This document shows, in pieces, positions 43,431 to 51,576 of a stretch of 64,000 nucleotides of DNA; positions within the stretch are counted from its first letter, which is position 1; every line of letters begins with the position of its first letter. Source of the DNA: Streptomyces sp. NRRL S-37 (GTDB lineage: Bacteria > Actinomycetota > Actinomycetes > Streptomycetales > Streptomycetaceae); contig NZ_JOIZ01000025.1 in NCBI RefSeq assembly GCF_000721605.1, positions 1-64,000 on the forward strand. The letters run 5' to 3'. Position numbers and translations under genes: made by a program. Below the pieces are notes generated by a model. It was not told the DNA's origin and searched no databases. It saw only the letters and a program-made list of their open reading frames with translations.

Positions 43431-44639
43431 ATGGAGTTCCGGCAGTCGAGCAAGCTCAGCGAGGTCTGTTACGAGATCCGCGGTCCGGTGATCGAGCACG
43501 CCAACGCGCTGGAGGAGGCGGGGCACAGCGTGCTGCGCCTGAACACCGGCAATCCGGCCCTGTTCGGTTTCGAGGCGCCGGAGGAGATCGTCCAGGACAT
43601 GATCCGGATGCTTCCCCGGGCCCACGGCTACACCGACTCGCGGGGCATCCTGTCCGCCCGCCGCGCGGTCGCCCAGCGCTACCAGACCCTGGGCCTGGAG
43701 GTCGACGTCGACGACGTCTTCCTCGGCAACGGCGTCTCCGAGCTGATCTCGATGGCCGTACAGGCCCTGCTGGAGGACGGCGACGAAGTCCTCATCCCGG
43801 CGCCGGACTTCCCCCTGTGGACCGCGGTGACGAACCTCGCGGGCGGCAAGGCGGTCCACTACCTCTGCGACGAACAGGCCGACTGGTACCCGGACCTGGA
43901 CGACATGGCCGCGAAGATCACGGACCGCACCAAGGCCGTGGTCGTCATCAACCCCAACAACCCCACCGGCGCGGTCTACCCGAAGGAGATCGTCGAGGGC
44001 ATCCTCGACCTGGCCCGCCGCCACGGCCTGATGGTCCTCGCCGACGAGATCTACGACCAGATCCTCTACGACGACGCCGTGCACCACTCGGCCGCCGCGC
44101 TCGCCCCCGACCTGGTCGTCCTCACCTTCTGCGGCCTGTCCAAGACCTACCGCGTGGCGGGCTTCCGCTCCGGCTGGATGGTGGTCACCGGCCCCAAGCA
44201 GCACGCGAAGGACTACCTGGAGGGCCTGACCATGCTGGCCTCCATGCGGCTGTGCGCCAACGCGCCCGCCCAGTACGCCATCCAGGCCGCCCTCGGCGGC
44301 CGGCAGTCCATCCTCGAACTGACCGCACCCGGCGGCCGGCTGCGTGAACAGCGGGACGTGGCCTGGGAGAAGCTGAACGAGATCCCCGGCGTGAGCTGCG
44401 TGAAGCCGAAGGGCGCGCTGTACGCGTTCGCGCGGCTGGACCCCGCGGTGCACAAGATCCACGACGACGAGAAGTTCGTCCTCGACCTGCTCCTGAGGGA
44501 GAAGATCCAGGTCGTCCAGGGCACCGGCTTCAACTGGCCCTCCCCCGACCACTTCCGCATCCTCACCCTCCCCCACACGGACGTCCTGGAGACGGCGATC
44601 GGCCGCATCGGACGGTTCCTGAGCGGGTACCGGCAGTAA
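43431..44639 (+). CDS. PLP-dependent aminotransferase, AlaA-like
   Basis: A 402-residue class I aminotransferase. NPNNPTGAVYP (near 172-182), the aspartate in LADEIYDQILYDD, and the Schiff-base lysine in CGLSKTYRVAGFRSGW are all present. Length and the opening QSSKLSEVCYEIRGPVIEHA agree with AlaA-type glutamate-pyruvate aminotransferases, which make alanine. ATG at 43431 lies about ten bases after GAGGGG. Divergence from an HxlR regulator suggests induction by some electrophile or metabolite, which is inference. Confidence 0.9.
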   Translation: MEFRQSSKLSEVCYEIRGPVIEHANALEEAGHSVLRLNTGNPALFGFEAPEEIVQDMIRMLPRAHGYTDSRGILSARRAVAQRYQTLGLEVDVDDVFLGNGVSELISMAVQALLEDGDEVLIPAPDFPLWTAVTNLAGGKAVHYLCDEQADWYPDLDDMAAKITDRTKAVVVINPNNPTGAVYPKEIVEGILDLARRHGLMVLADEIYDQILYDDAVHHSAAALAPDLVVLTFCGLSKTYRVAGFRSGWMVVTGPKQHAKDYLEGLTMLASMRLCANAPAQYAIQAALGGRQSILELTAPGGRLREQRDVAWEKLNEIPGVSCVKPKGALYAFARLDPAVHKIHDDEKFVLDLLLREKIQVVQGTGFNWPSPDHFRILTLPHTDVLETAIGRIGRFLSGYRQ

Positions 44640-44646
44640 ATCTCTT

Positions 44647-44795
44647 TCATCCTGTGCGGTCGCAGGTCAACAGGGTGTGGACGGCTTGAACAGTACGGTT
44701 GACGCGTCAGGTTGAGCACTGGGCTCCACTCAGTGCTCGCCAGGACTTCAACCGGGCGAAGGCACGTTCGTCTTCGAGGCCACCGTCCTGATCGC
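44647..44795 (-). pseudogene. Transposase C-terminal relic
   Basis: The minus strand encodes GLEDERAFARLKSWRAL, then SGAQCST, a stop codon, and in the same frame RVNRTVQAVHTLLTCDRTG and a final stop. The ERAFARLKxWR...RCS...VQAxxxL pattern is the C-terminal end of DDE transposases of the IS5-like group in Streptomyces. The in-frame stop at about 44707 and the absence of the catalytic part show that it is a dead fragment. Confidence 0.7.
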
Positions 44796-44884
44796 CGCGA
44801 TCGGCGAACGGCTGTGCCCCCGTCCTGTCACTCGCCCATGCCATGCCGGCCGCCACCAGGCGCAGCGAAGAGGGGAGAGCGCAG

Positions 44885-45208
44885 ATGGCGGCTCGGTTCT
44901 GCGTGGCGGACAGCGAGAACGGCGACCGCATCGACGACCCGTCCGAGGACGCCTTGTTCATGATGATCAGCGACCTCAACGACTCCGACAACACCTTCGT
45001 GGTCGTCCAGCCCGACGAGGACGATCCCGTCTGGTTCGTGTCAGTGGCCGTGCTCGACGAAGGCGACTACGAGGTCGTTCGCCGCGACACCACCCGCAAC
45101 GAGCACGAGGTGACCACCTCGACCAGCATCAACGACATCGCCCACGACCTGACCATCTGGATGGCCGCCCGCAGTCACCCCGAACGACCGTCCCAGCAGG
45201 ACACCTGA
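44885..45208 (+). CDS. Hypothetical acidic protein, immunity-like
   Basis: A 107-residue acidic protein of no named family that I recognise. It reads as one compact alpha/beta domain: DALFMMISDLNDSDNTFVVV, then PVWFVSVAVLDEGDYEVVRR, then SINDIAHDLTIWMAA. Composition and size recall the immunity proteins of polymorphic toxin loci, and the DNA is somewhat less GC-rich than the flanking core. It follows a transposase relic and precedes another small gene by 11 bp. ATG at 44885 follows GGGGAGAG. Confidence 0.6.
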   Translation: MAARFCVADSENGDRIDDPSEDALFMMISDLNDSDNTFVVVQPDEDDPVWFVSVAVLDEGDYEVVRRDTTRNEHEVTTSTSINDIAHDLTIWMAARSHPERPSQQDT

Positions 45209-45957
45209 GTCAGGGGGCGGTGGAGTGCTACTTCCACACGAGCGGAGAACTGGCCTACGTACGCGTCGACGGGCGACTCGGCCCTCAGGTGAGCTGCGAG
45301 GGAATCCGGCTCATCGGCCGTGTACCGTCGCAGCTCGCGCAGGAAATGGAAGCCCACGCGATCAAGCACGACACCGGCCTGCGGTTTAGTCCCAGCGGCG
45401 ACATCTCCTGCGACGGCTTCCAGCTTGAAATCGGCGCCCAGCGCGCCGGCGACCGCATCATCTCCTCGGCCTTGTTCTTCGTCGCGGGCGACGACCAGTC
45501 CGTTATGCGAGACAGCGCACCTGACGCGGTCTGGCACCGTTGACGCCGTTCGCGTCCGGTGGACCACCCCGCCAGGACCAGCGACATAGGACAGGCCACC
45601 GCCGTTCGAGCCGATGATCAGGCCACCGGCCTTGTCCGCGCCGACATCGACAGCACCGTACTGCTTGAACCGTAGAAGGACATCACCCGCCGGGTCGACG
45701 AAGTAGCCGTTGCCGACGTCCGCCCAGGTGACGTCGCCGATGTTGTCGTAGAAGGTGACCAGGTCGGCAGGGACGATGCCGGCCTGGGCAAGCGTGCGAG
45801 CTGCGGCCTGGTCGGCATAGTCGGCCAGCCGGACCTCATTGGCTCCCGGGGGAAAGCCGTGTCGGCGTTCGAACTCGTCCGTCATCGCCTCCAGGGCCTC
45901 CGAAACCCTGCTCGCCCAGGAGGCCAGCCAGGTGGGCGAAAGTGAGTGGTCACTCAT
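45175..45957 (-). CDS. SUKH-like immunity protein, probably chimeric at its 3' end
   Basis: The frame codes for 260 residues from ATG 45957. Only the first 140 look native: WASRVSEALEAMTDEFERRH, DLVTFYDNIGDVTWADVGNG, and GGLIIGSNGGGLSYV have the look of a SMI1/KNR4 (SUKH)-type immunity domain. From about position 45543 leftward the frame is simply antisense to the plus-strand gene at 45220-45543 and has lost family character. The natural C-terminus was probably removed by a rearrangement near 45540-45590. If expressed, it would be a truncated immunity protein with a foreign tail. Confidence 0.5.
   Translation of the reverse strand: MSDHSLSPTWLASWASRVSEALEAMTDEFERRHGFPPGANEVRLADYADQAAARTLAQAGIVPADLVTFYDNIGDVTWADVGNGYFVDPAGDVLLRFKQYGAVDVGADKAGGLIIGSNGGGLSYVAGPGGVVHRTRTASTVPDRVRCAVSHNGLVVARDEEQGRGDDAVAGALGADFKLEAVAGDVAAGTKPQAGVVLDRVGFHFLRELRRYTADEPDSLAAHLRAESPVDAYVGQFSARVEVALHRPLTQVSCWDGRSG
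45220..45543 (+). CDS. Hypothetical protein, possible C-terminal fragment
   Basis: A 107-residue reading frame beginning GTG GAG TGC TAC (45220). The pattern CYFHTSGELAYVRVDGRLGP, then IRLIGRVPSQLAQEMEAHA resembles the second half of larger Streptomyces immunity-like proteins, so the N-terminal part may have been lost. It lies 11 bp behind the preceding gene and fully overlaps the 3' part of the opposing gene at 45175-45957. Good codon structure on this strand favours it as the original coding strand here. Confidence 0.5.
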   Translation: MECYFHTSGELAYVRVDGRLGPQVSCEGIRLIGRVPSQLAQEMEAHAIKHDTGLRFSPSGDISCDGFQLEIGAQRAGDRIISSALFFVAGDDQSVMRDSAPDAVWHR

Positions 45958-46186
45958 GAGGCCGGATCATGGCACGGACCGCGGACATCCATGGGGCACC
46001 CAGCAGTAGGTGCCCAGACCAGTAGGTGGTCGAGAGGACATTCCCCTGGCTGCACGGCTTCCAACGTATGCGAATCCGTGGGGAACGCCGGACCGACATC
46101 CACGAAGCGTTTCTCAACCTCGTCTGCTGATCGACAACTTGGCGTGCTGTACCGGCCGTGGACGACTGCCGAGCTGCCTCCGTCCA

Positions 46187-46636
46187 CTACAGCGGGTCGG
46201 ACTCCAGGAAGCTTCGCATCTCGATGGCAAGGCGGCGCATGTCTTCTCCAGGAGCATGGATGGTCGTCATCTCGAAATGCCACTCGTCGTCGGGGAGGCG
46301 GTCATGCAGCCCCCACGTCAACCGGACGTGTGATCCCGCGTGCTCGGCAGCCAGTGTCAGGTCATTCTCAAGAGAGCGCCAGGTCCTGGTGCCGTTCCAT
46401 CCTCGGAACCTCTCTGCCAGTTCGGCAAGGAAGACATCGAGGCCATCACCGTCCCAGGTCCTCACCATGACCTCGATCCGCGCCGACTCACCTTGAGCTG
46501 TCACGAGGAAGTCGCGCATCAGGTCATCACGCTCCTCCGGGAAGGAACGTGTCAGCCGGTGGAAGCGCAGGCTGATCGTTCGATACCGGTCACCTCCGAC
46601 GCGGACGACCGGGTTGGTCTCATCTTCCTCCATCAC
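46187..46636 (-). CDS. DUF6228 family protein
   Basis: A 149-residue protein of the Streptomyces DUF6228 family, recognised by VFLAELAERFRGWNGTRTWR, then HVRLTWGLHDRLPDDEWHFE and the closing EMRSFLESD. The function is not known; members are scattered among accessory and immunity-like genes. The start is GTG at 46636 or ATG at 46633. Its DNA is less GC-biased than the flanking core genes, in keeping with an acquired block. Confidence 0.72.
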   Translation of the reverse strand: MMEEDETNPVVRVGGDRYRTISLRFHRLTRSFPEERDDLMRDFLVTAQGESARIEVMVRTWDGDGLDVFLAELAERFRGWNGTRTWRSLENDLTLAAEHAGSHVRLTWGLHDRLPDDEWHFEMTTIHAPGEDMRRLAIEMRSFLESDPL

Positions 46637-46821
46637 GTATGCAGCCTATGGGCGCGAGACCCCGTGCAACCAGGAGTTTTGTCTCCCTCCTGCCTGACAC
46701 CGGTCTTCGGAGGAAGTCAAACGCAGTCTCGACTCAGTCATTCCGTTAGGAGCTGCAAAAGGGCTGTCCCGCAAAAACCCTGGCTCCGAGCACGAAGCAA
46801 CCTGAAGAGCCGGCTAGGCAC

Positions 46822-47373
46822 TCAGCCGGTGGTTCGTGAGGTGTTCAGGGGACCGGCGAAGTCGGCGAGCGTGCGGAAGTCGTTCTCCCGCAGGCCGGTC
46901 CGCGGGTTGACGTGGTGCAGGAGCCCGGGCCCTTGATGGTGGGCGGTCACGTACGTGTGATCCAGCTCACTCTGCTCGTCGTCCACCCAGGCGAAAGGAC
47001 GACCGCCTGCGTAGGCCACCAGCGGCCCGGTCTTCCAGTGGACTCCATCAGGGCGTTCCTGGAACAGGACGTCGCCGAAGTCGACGAAGGGAAGTTCCGG
47101 AAGGCCGAGGACCGGCGCGATCCACCGGTTGGCGTCGTCCATCCATGTGGTGGCCCAGCACAGCTCGAAGCCGAGCTGGAGCAGGCTTCGTCCGTGCTCC
47201 GGGTTGAGCCAGACACGTAGAGGGCGCCGTCGGGACGAGAGGCCCCTGTCGTCCTCATGAGCGTTGCTCCGGGGGACTCTGAGTGTGGTGTAGCCGTCGG
47301 GACGCCTCTCCGGCTGGGCCGCGTAAGGGTTGAGCGGCCCGTCCACATCGAGGAACAGCAGCGGTCGGTTCAC
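46822..47373 (-). CDS. HAD-like hydrolase domain protein
   Basis: A 183-residue protein of the HAD superfamily as found in actinobacterial 'HAD domain' proteins. Motif I is LFLDVDGPLNPY with the nucleophile aspartate, motif II is WATTW, and FAWVDDE supplies the acidic motif IV. There is no large cap domain. It could be a phosphatase, or a nucleotide-end-processing enzyme as suggested for related domains; the substrate is unknown. The start is GTG at 47373. Confidence 0.75.
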   Translation of the reverse strand: MNRPLLFLDVDGPLNPYAAQPERRPDGYTTLRVPRSNAHEDDRGLSSRRRPLRVWLNPEHGRSLLQLGFELCWATTWMDDANRWIAPVLGLPELPFVDFGDVLFQERPDGVHWKTGPLVAYAGGRPFAWVDDEQSELDHTYVTAHHQGPGLLHHVNPRTGLRENDFRTLADFAGPLNTSRTTG

Positions 47374-47467
47374 GGTTTCCCCCGGGTCTCACTCACTGTG
47401 GACTGCCCCGATCAGCGTAGCTGTGGGATTGTCCCGACATTGGGCCGGCCTGAGTGATGATCATGGT

Positions 47468-47540
47468 GTGGCGGGTGTGATCACGGCATCGGAGCCGTCT
47501 TGGACAGCCCCGTTCGCGGGGCTGAGCCCGCGCGAAAGCC
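47468..47540 (+). pseudogene. IS5-family transposase N-terminal relic
   Basis: GTG at 47468 opens VAGVITASEPSWTAPFAGLS followed by PR, which matches the N-terminus of a widespread Streptomyces IS5-type transposase (usually ...GVITASEPSW...PFTGLSPR, then F-x-K-L-V). After PR the similarity stops and unrelated sequence begins. No terminal repeat is obvious. It marks the right edge of an accessory block whose left edge also has a transposase relic. Confidence 0.6.
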
Positions 47541-47663
47541 ACCCCGTGGACCAGGTGGATTGTGATGCGGTACGCGCGTCGTGTCGTCGAGCAGGGCGAG
47601 CCCAAAAAGCCTGGGTCCGGGGTGCCAGGAACCGCCGGCGGGGCGATCGCGTCGGATCAAGGC

Positions 47664-47990
47664 ATGCGAGAAGAGAGACAGGGCTGTGCGGGCATCCTCC
47701 TGGCGGCCGTGGGGGCCGTCGTGGCGGTGCTCGTCTGGGCGCCGAGGGCGCGGGTCAGTATTCACGGGGGCTTCGAGGGCATGCACCGGGACCTGAGCGT
47801 CCTCTACGTCGACCTCCCGCTCATCGCCGCCGGCGGCGCACTCGTCCCGCTCGCCGCCTGGCTGCTCGGCCTGCGCACACTGCGCCGCCCGTGGCTCGCG
47901 GCCGTGCTCGCGGCGGGTGCGCTCGGGCTCGGGATCTGGGGACTGCTCAGCTGGTGGACGCCTTACGAACGGCCCGAGTTCACGGGGTAG
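47664..47990 (+). CDS. Small membrane protein
   Basis: A 108-residue protein with three hydrophobic segments: GILLAAVGAVVAVLVWAP, VLYVDLPLIAAGGALVPLAA, and WLAAVLAAGALGLGIWGLL. No family is recognised. The start ATG at 47664 is the first codon of the homogeneous region, but AAGG lies too close to it, so translation may begin at an upstream GTG near 47620. Confidence 0.55.
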   Translation: MREERQGCAGILLAAVGAVVAVLVWAPRARVSIHGGFEGMHRDLSVLYVDLPLIAAGGALVPLAAWLLGLRTLRRPWLAAVLAAGALGLGIWGLLSWWTPYERPEFTG

Positions 47991-48106
47991 GCGCCCCCGC
48001 CGAAGTCACCGGGAGGGCAAGGTTTCGACGGCGGCGCGGATGTCGTGTCAGCCCGGCGGAGTGCGGGTGCGTCCGGGGTCCCGCGGATCCCGCAGGACGC
48101 CGCACC

Positions 48107-48976
48107 TCATCCGCGCGCCTCGCCGAAGCCGCGTGCCTGTCGCAGCATCGTCAGCGCCGCGGAGGAGGCGGATGCGGGCTCCGCGGTGAAGGTGACGAGG
48201 GACTGGTGCGGTTCCTGCGGGACGTGGAACGTCTGTTGTGTGACGGTCAGGTCCCCGACGACCGGATGGGCCAGGTCGTAGACGTCGCGGCCGCAGGGCT
48301 CGACGGTGTGTTCGGCCCACAGCGAGGCGAACTCGGTGCTGTGAATCGCCAGTTCGCCGACCAGCGCGGCGAGGCAGCCGTCATCGGGGTTGCGGGCCGT
48401 CATGATGCGCAGGTTGCCGACCACGGCGCGGGCCTTGGCGGGCCAGTCGCGGTAGAGGGCGCGGGTGTGCGCGTCCAGGAAGACCAGCCGGGACATGTTG
48501 GGCCGGGTGTCCGTGTCGTCGGGCGAGGCGATGTCCAGGTGGCCGGCGAGCAGAGCGTGCCCGGCTCCGTTCCAGGCGAGCACGTCGTTGCGGCGGCCCA
48601 TGACGAGCGCGGGCACGTCGCCCATGGCGGCCAGCAGCGTCCGCAGATCGGCGGAGGCGTGCTCCTCGGGAGGCGTCACCGGTCCGCTCCGGTGACTCGC
48701 CGTCGTCGACAGGACGTGCAGGTGTTCCCGCTCGGCCGGGGTAAGTCGCAGGGCGGTCGCGATCGCGTCGAGGACCTCGGCCGAGGCGTTGAGCGACTGG
48801 CCCTGTTCGAGCCTGGTGTAGTAGCCGGCGCTGACCCCCGCCAGCATCGCGAGTTCCTCCCGGCGCAGCCCGGGCACCCGGCGCCGGTCCCCGTACCGGG
48901 GCAGGCCGACATCGTCCGGGCCCAGTCGCGCCCGCCGCGCCATCAGGAACTCACCGAGCGGTGATCTGCGGTCCAT
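48107..48976 (-). CDS. XRE-family regulator with MmyB-like ligand domain
   Basis: A 289-residue regulator. The Cro/CI-type helix-turn-helix is PGLRREELAMLAGVSAGYYT, then RLEQGQSLNAS (about 34-64). The second half (VPALVMGRRNDVLAWNGAGH, and LVGELAIHSTEFASLWAEH) is the MmyB-like PAS-type domain thought to bind fatty-acid-like ligands. Its gene is divergent from a metallo-hydrolase, 210 bp apart, which is the likely target, as in the second XRE pair of this window (54891). Confidence 0.88.
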   Translation of the reverse strand: MDRRSPLGEFLMARRARLGPDDVGLPRYGDRRRVPGLRREELAMLAGVSAGYYTRLEQGQSLNASAEVLDAIATALRLTPAEREHLHVLSTTASHRSGPVTPPEEHASADLRTLLAAMGDVPALVMGRRNDVLAWNGAGHALLAGHLDIASPDDTDTRPNMSRLVFLDAHTRALYRDWPAKARAVVGNLRIMTARNPDDGCLAALVGELAIHSTEFASLWAEHTVEPCGRDVYDLAHPVVGDLTVTQQTFHVPQEPHQSLVTFTAEPASASSAALTMLRQARGFGEARG

Positions 48977-49186
48977 GACGGCAAGTATGCGCGGCGGCCG
49001 GGTCCGTCGCCTGCACCTGTCAGGGGTAGGCAGGAGCGGGTCTGGTCACCCGGGTGCGGGGCCCTCAGAGTCGATCACACGGATCACGGCACAAGCGCCC
49101 TCCGTATCCGTCCCACCCGCCGTCCACGACGCCGCCGGACGCATCGCGAACCGGCCCCGCGCGTCGCACTCGAACGAGGGAGACAC

Positions 49187-50152
49187 ATGCCCACCGCCCC
49201 ACCCGCGCCGCTCTCGCCCACGGAGGCGACCGCCTCCACGGCACCCCAGGTCACCACGATCCGACTGGGCGACGTCGAGATCACCCGCGTCATCGAGTTC
49301 TCGGACATCTCGCCGATGACGACCGATGTGTTCTTCCCCGGCAGCAAGCCCGAGGAATGGCAACGCCACGCCGCACTGCTGGACCCGGACCACTGGGACG
49401 CCCGCACCGACCTGACACGCGTCGCCACCCAGTCCTGGGTGCTGCGCAGCGAGGGCAGGGTCATCCTGATCGACACCGGTGCGGGCAACGGCAAGTACCG
49501 CCCGCTGCAACCGATCTGGTCCTACCTGAACACGAACTACCTGGAGAACCTCGCCGCGGCCGGCGTCCAGCCGAAGGACGTCGACCTCGTCGTCAACACC
49601 CATCTCCACGACGACCACGTCGGCTGGAACACCCGGCTCGACGGACGCGACTGGGTCCCCACCTTCCCCCACGCGACCTACCTCATGCCGCGGCCCGACG
49701 TCGAGTACTGGCACCCGGAGAACCTGCACAACACCGTGTTCGGCCGGGGGAACCAGAACGTCTACGAGGACAGCATCGACCCCGTGATCGAGGCCGGGCT
49801 CGTCAAGACCTGGGACGACTCCTACGTCATCGACTCCAACCTCCGGCTCGAACCGGCCCCCGGGCACACTCCCGGCTCCTCGGTCATCCACCTCGAATCC
49901 GGAGGCGACCGCGCGGTCTTCGCCGGTGACCTGATGCACGGCGCGATCCAGATCCACGAACCCCACCTCAACAGCTGCTTCGAGGAGGACGAGAACACCG
50001 CCCGCGCCAGCCGGGCGCGGATGTTCGCCTACGCCGCCGACCACAACGCCCTCGTACTGCCCGCCCATCTGCCCGGCCACGGCGCCTTCGAGATCCGGCG
50101 CGAGGGCACCGGGTTCGGCCTCTCCCGCTGGGCGCCCTTCTCCCGCACCTAG
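49187..50152 (+). CDS. MBL-fold metallo-hydrolase
   Basis: A 321-residue metallo-beta-lactamase-fold hydrolase. The zinc motif H-x-H-x-D-H is complete in VVNTHLHDDHVGWN. Further ligands are in APGHTPGSS, AGDLMHG and PAHLPGHG. Members of this subgroup include lactonases and other esterases; the substrate cannot be named. ATG at 49187 follows GAGGGAGA. The divergent XRE/MmyB regulator probably controls it in response to a small hydrophobic ligand. Confidence 0.88.
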   Translation: MPTAPPAPLSPTEATASTAPQVTTIRLGDVEITRVIEFSDISPMTTDVFFPGSKPEEWQRHAALLDPDHWDARTDLTRVATQSWVLRSEGRVILIDTGAGNGKYRPLQPIWSYLNTNYLENLAAAGVQPKDVDLVVNTHLHDDHVGWNTRLDGRDWVPTFPHATYLMPRPDVEYWHPENLHNTVFGRGNQNVYEDSIDPVIEAGLVKTWDDSYVIDSNLRLEPAPGHTPGSSVIHLESGGDRAVFAGDLMHGAIQIHEPHLNSCFEEDENTARASRARMFAYAADHNALVLPAHLPGHGAFEIRREGTGFGLSRWAPFSRT

Positions 50153-50251
50153 CGCATCACCGGCATCAGCGGCCCGTAGGCCCTCCGACCGGCAGCGACC
50201 CGGGCGGCCGGCGCAACCGCCTCTGTCAGTGGAGGGCACTACGGTGCCGGG

Positions 50252-51281
50252 GTGACTGATCTCGAAGTAGTGGCACGTGCGTCGGTCAGCGGTGCACGCG
50301 CTTTTGAGCACGTGATATGCCACCCCCGGCTTCCGCTGGCGGCCTGCTCGGACTCCGAGCGTCCGGCCGTTCACGTCTGGGACTGCGGTGGGGGGCGACT
50401 CCGCGAGCTCGGCTCCGTGAGCCTCTCGCCGGCCCCCTATGAAGGCGCCTTGGGGTGGGACAGGGAGAAGCGGACGCCCGCCGTGGCGTGGCATCCGGAC
50501 CGGCCACTGCTCGCCGTGGCAGGAGAGGGAGCTCGGACGCCCTTGATCTCGCTTCCGGAAAGGTCGGTGCCGGACGCCCGTGGGACACGGGGGTCGCCGA
50601 GCATCCCGGCGGCGGGCTCGTCGCCACGCTCGCCAGCAACCAGGGGGCCACGTACTGCTTTTTCGCGCGCGTCGGCCAGGAGACCGCGCCTGCCGTGATG
50701 CGGCCGCTCCGCCGGGCGTTGATCCTGGACTGCGACGGCTACCAGGCTCCGCTCTTCAGCGCGGACGGACGCCATATGGTGATCCGCGGCAACGCCTACG
50801 AACACTCGGTGGAGGTCTTCGAGTTCCCCTCACTGCGCCGGACTCTGGCCACCACCCTGGGCGACCCCTGCCCTCCTTACCCGTACCCGCAGGACTGGCT
50901 CGACCAGATGAAAGCCTGGTCGCGTCACAACATCGCCTTCGGAACCCGACCGGGCGTGCTGTGGTGGCCGCCACCGCGACCGGCGAGCTTCTCGTCGCCG
51001 GTAGCGAGGGAGAACTGGTGCTCTTGTCCGTGCCGACCGGTTCCGCGCCGACCGGCGCCACAAGCAGGGACGTCGCGAGGGCCGCGGCCGTGGAGTTCTC
51101 GGAGACCACCACCGAGATCCCGGACGACGACGCCGAGTTGGAGACGCACCTTGTCGTGACCGACGGCACCCGCACATGGGAAGCGGACGATCTTGCGACA
51201 GTGACCGCGGCCGACGCAACGGATCCGACCTGGCTCCGTATTCAGGCCGCCCTCAACAAGGCACGCGCCGAGAGCGAGTAG
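50252..51281 (+). pseudogene. Beta-propeller (WD40-like) gene, copy A, two frameshifts
   Basis: Protein similarity runs through three frames. From GTG 50252: VVARASVSGARAFEHVICHP to PAVAWHPDRPLLAVAGEG. A frame change near 50525-50531 leads to SSDALDLASGKVGAGRPWDT, then LILDCDGYQAPLFSADGRHM and DWLDQMKAWSRHNIAFG. A second change near 50960, where an extra TG in GCTGTGGTGG would explain it, leads to VAATATGELLVAGSEGELVL and the stop at 51281. The repeated DGRHMVIRG and AWHPDRPLLAVAGE words are WD40-like blades. A partial second copy lies at 52998-53270. Confidence 0.75.
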
Positions 51282-51368
51282 ACCATGGAACGCGATGCGC
51301 CGTCCGCGTCGGCGGTGCGTCGGGCCGGGGCTACGACCAGACGAGCCGGCCTCCGGCTGCCTCGCAGA

Positions 51369-51467
51369 CCGGCTGGTCCGGAGGATCACATCCCTCAGGC
51401 GTGGCGCGGTTCGCGTACAGCTTCTCCATCGCCCTGACGCCCAGGAAGAAGCTCCCCTCGTCCGGGA
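51369..51467 (-). pseudogene. SMI1/KNR4 gene fragment, copy A
   Basis: Ninety-nine bases nearly identical to 53427-53525. On the minus strand they encode PDEGSFFLGVRAMEKLYANR and then ATPEGCDPPDQP, part of a SMI1/KNR4 (SUKH) immunity domain. Both ends are cut, so it is an inert fragment between the propeller pseudogene and the LRV gene. Confidence 0.75.
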
Positions 51468-51576
51468 GCCGACGGCCGACCACAACTGGTCGGCCTCGGC
51501 ATGCCCGTCTTCACCGCCCCCGCACCGCCGTCTCCGCGAGAACCGGGAAAACCCGGGGCCTGGGCCTCTCGTGGCG

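Noticed and set aside
46761..46774. GGGCTGTCCCGCAA, resembling an insertion-sequence end
   Set aside because: A single short match without a partner inverted repeat or target duplication is not enough.
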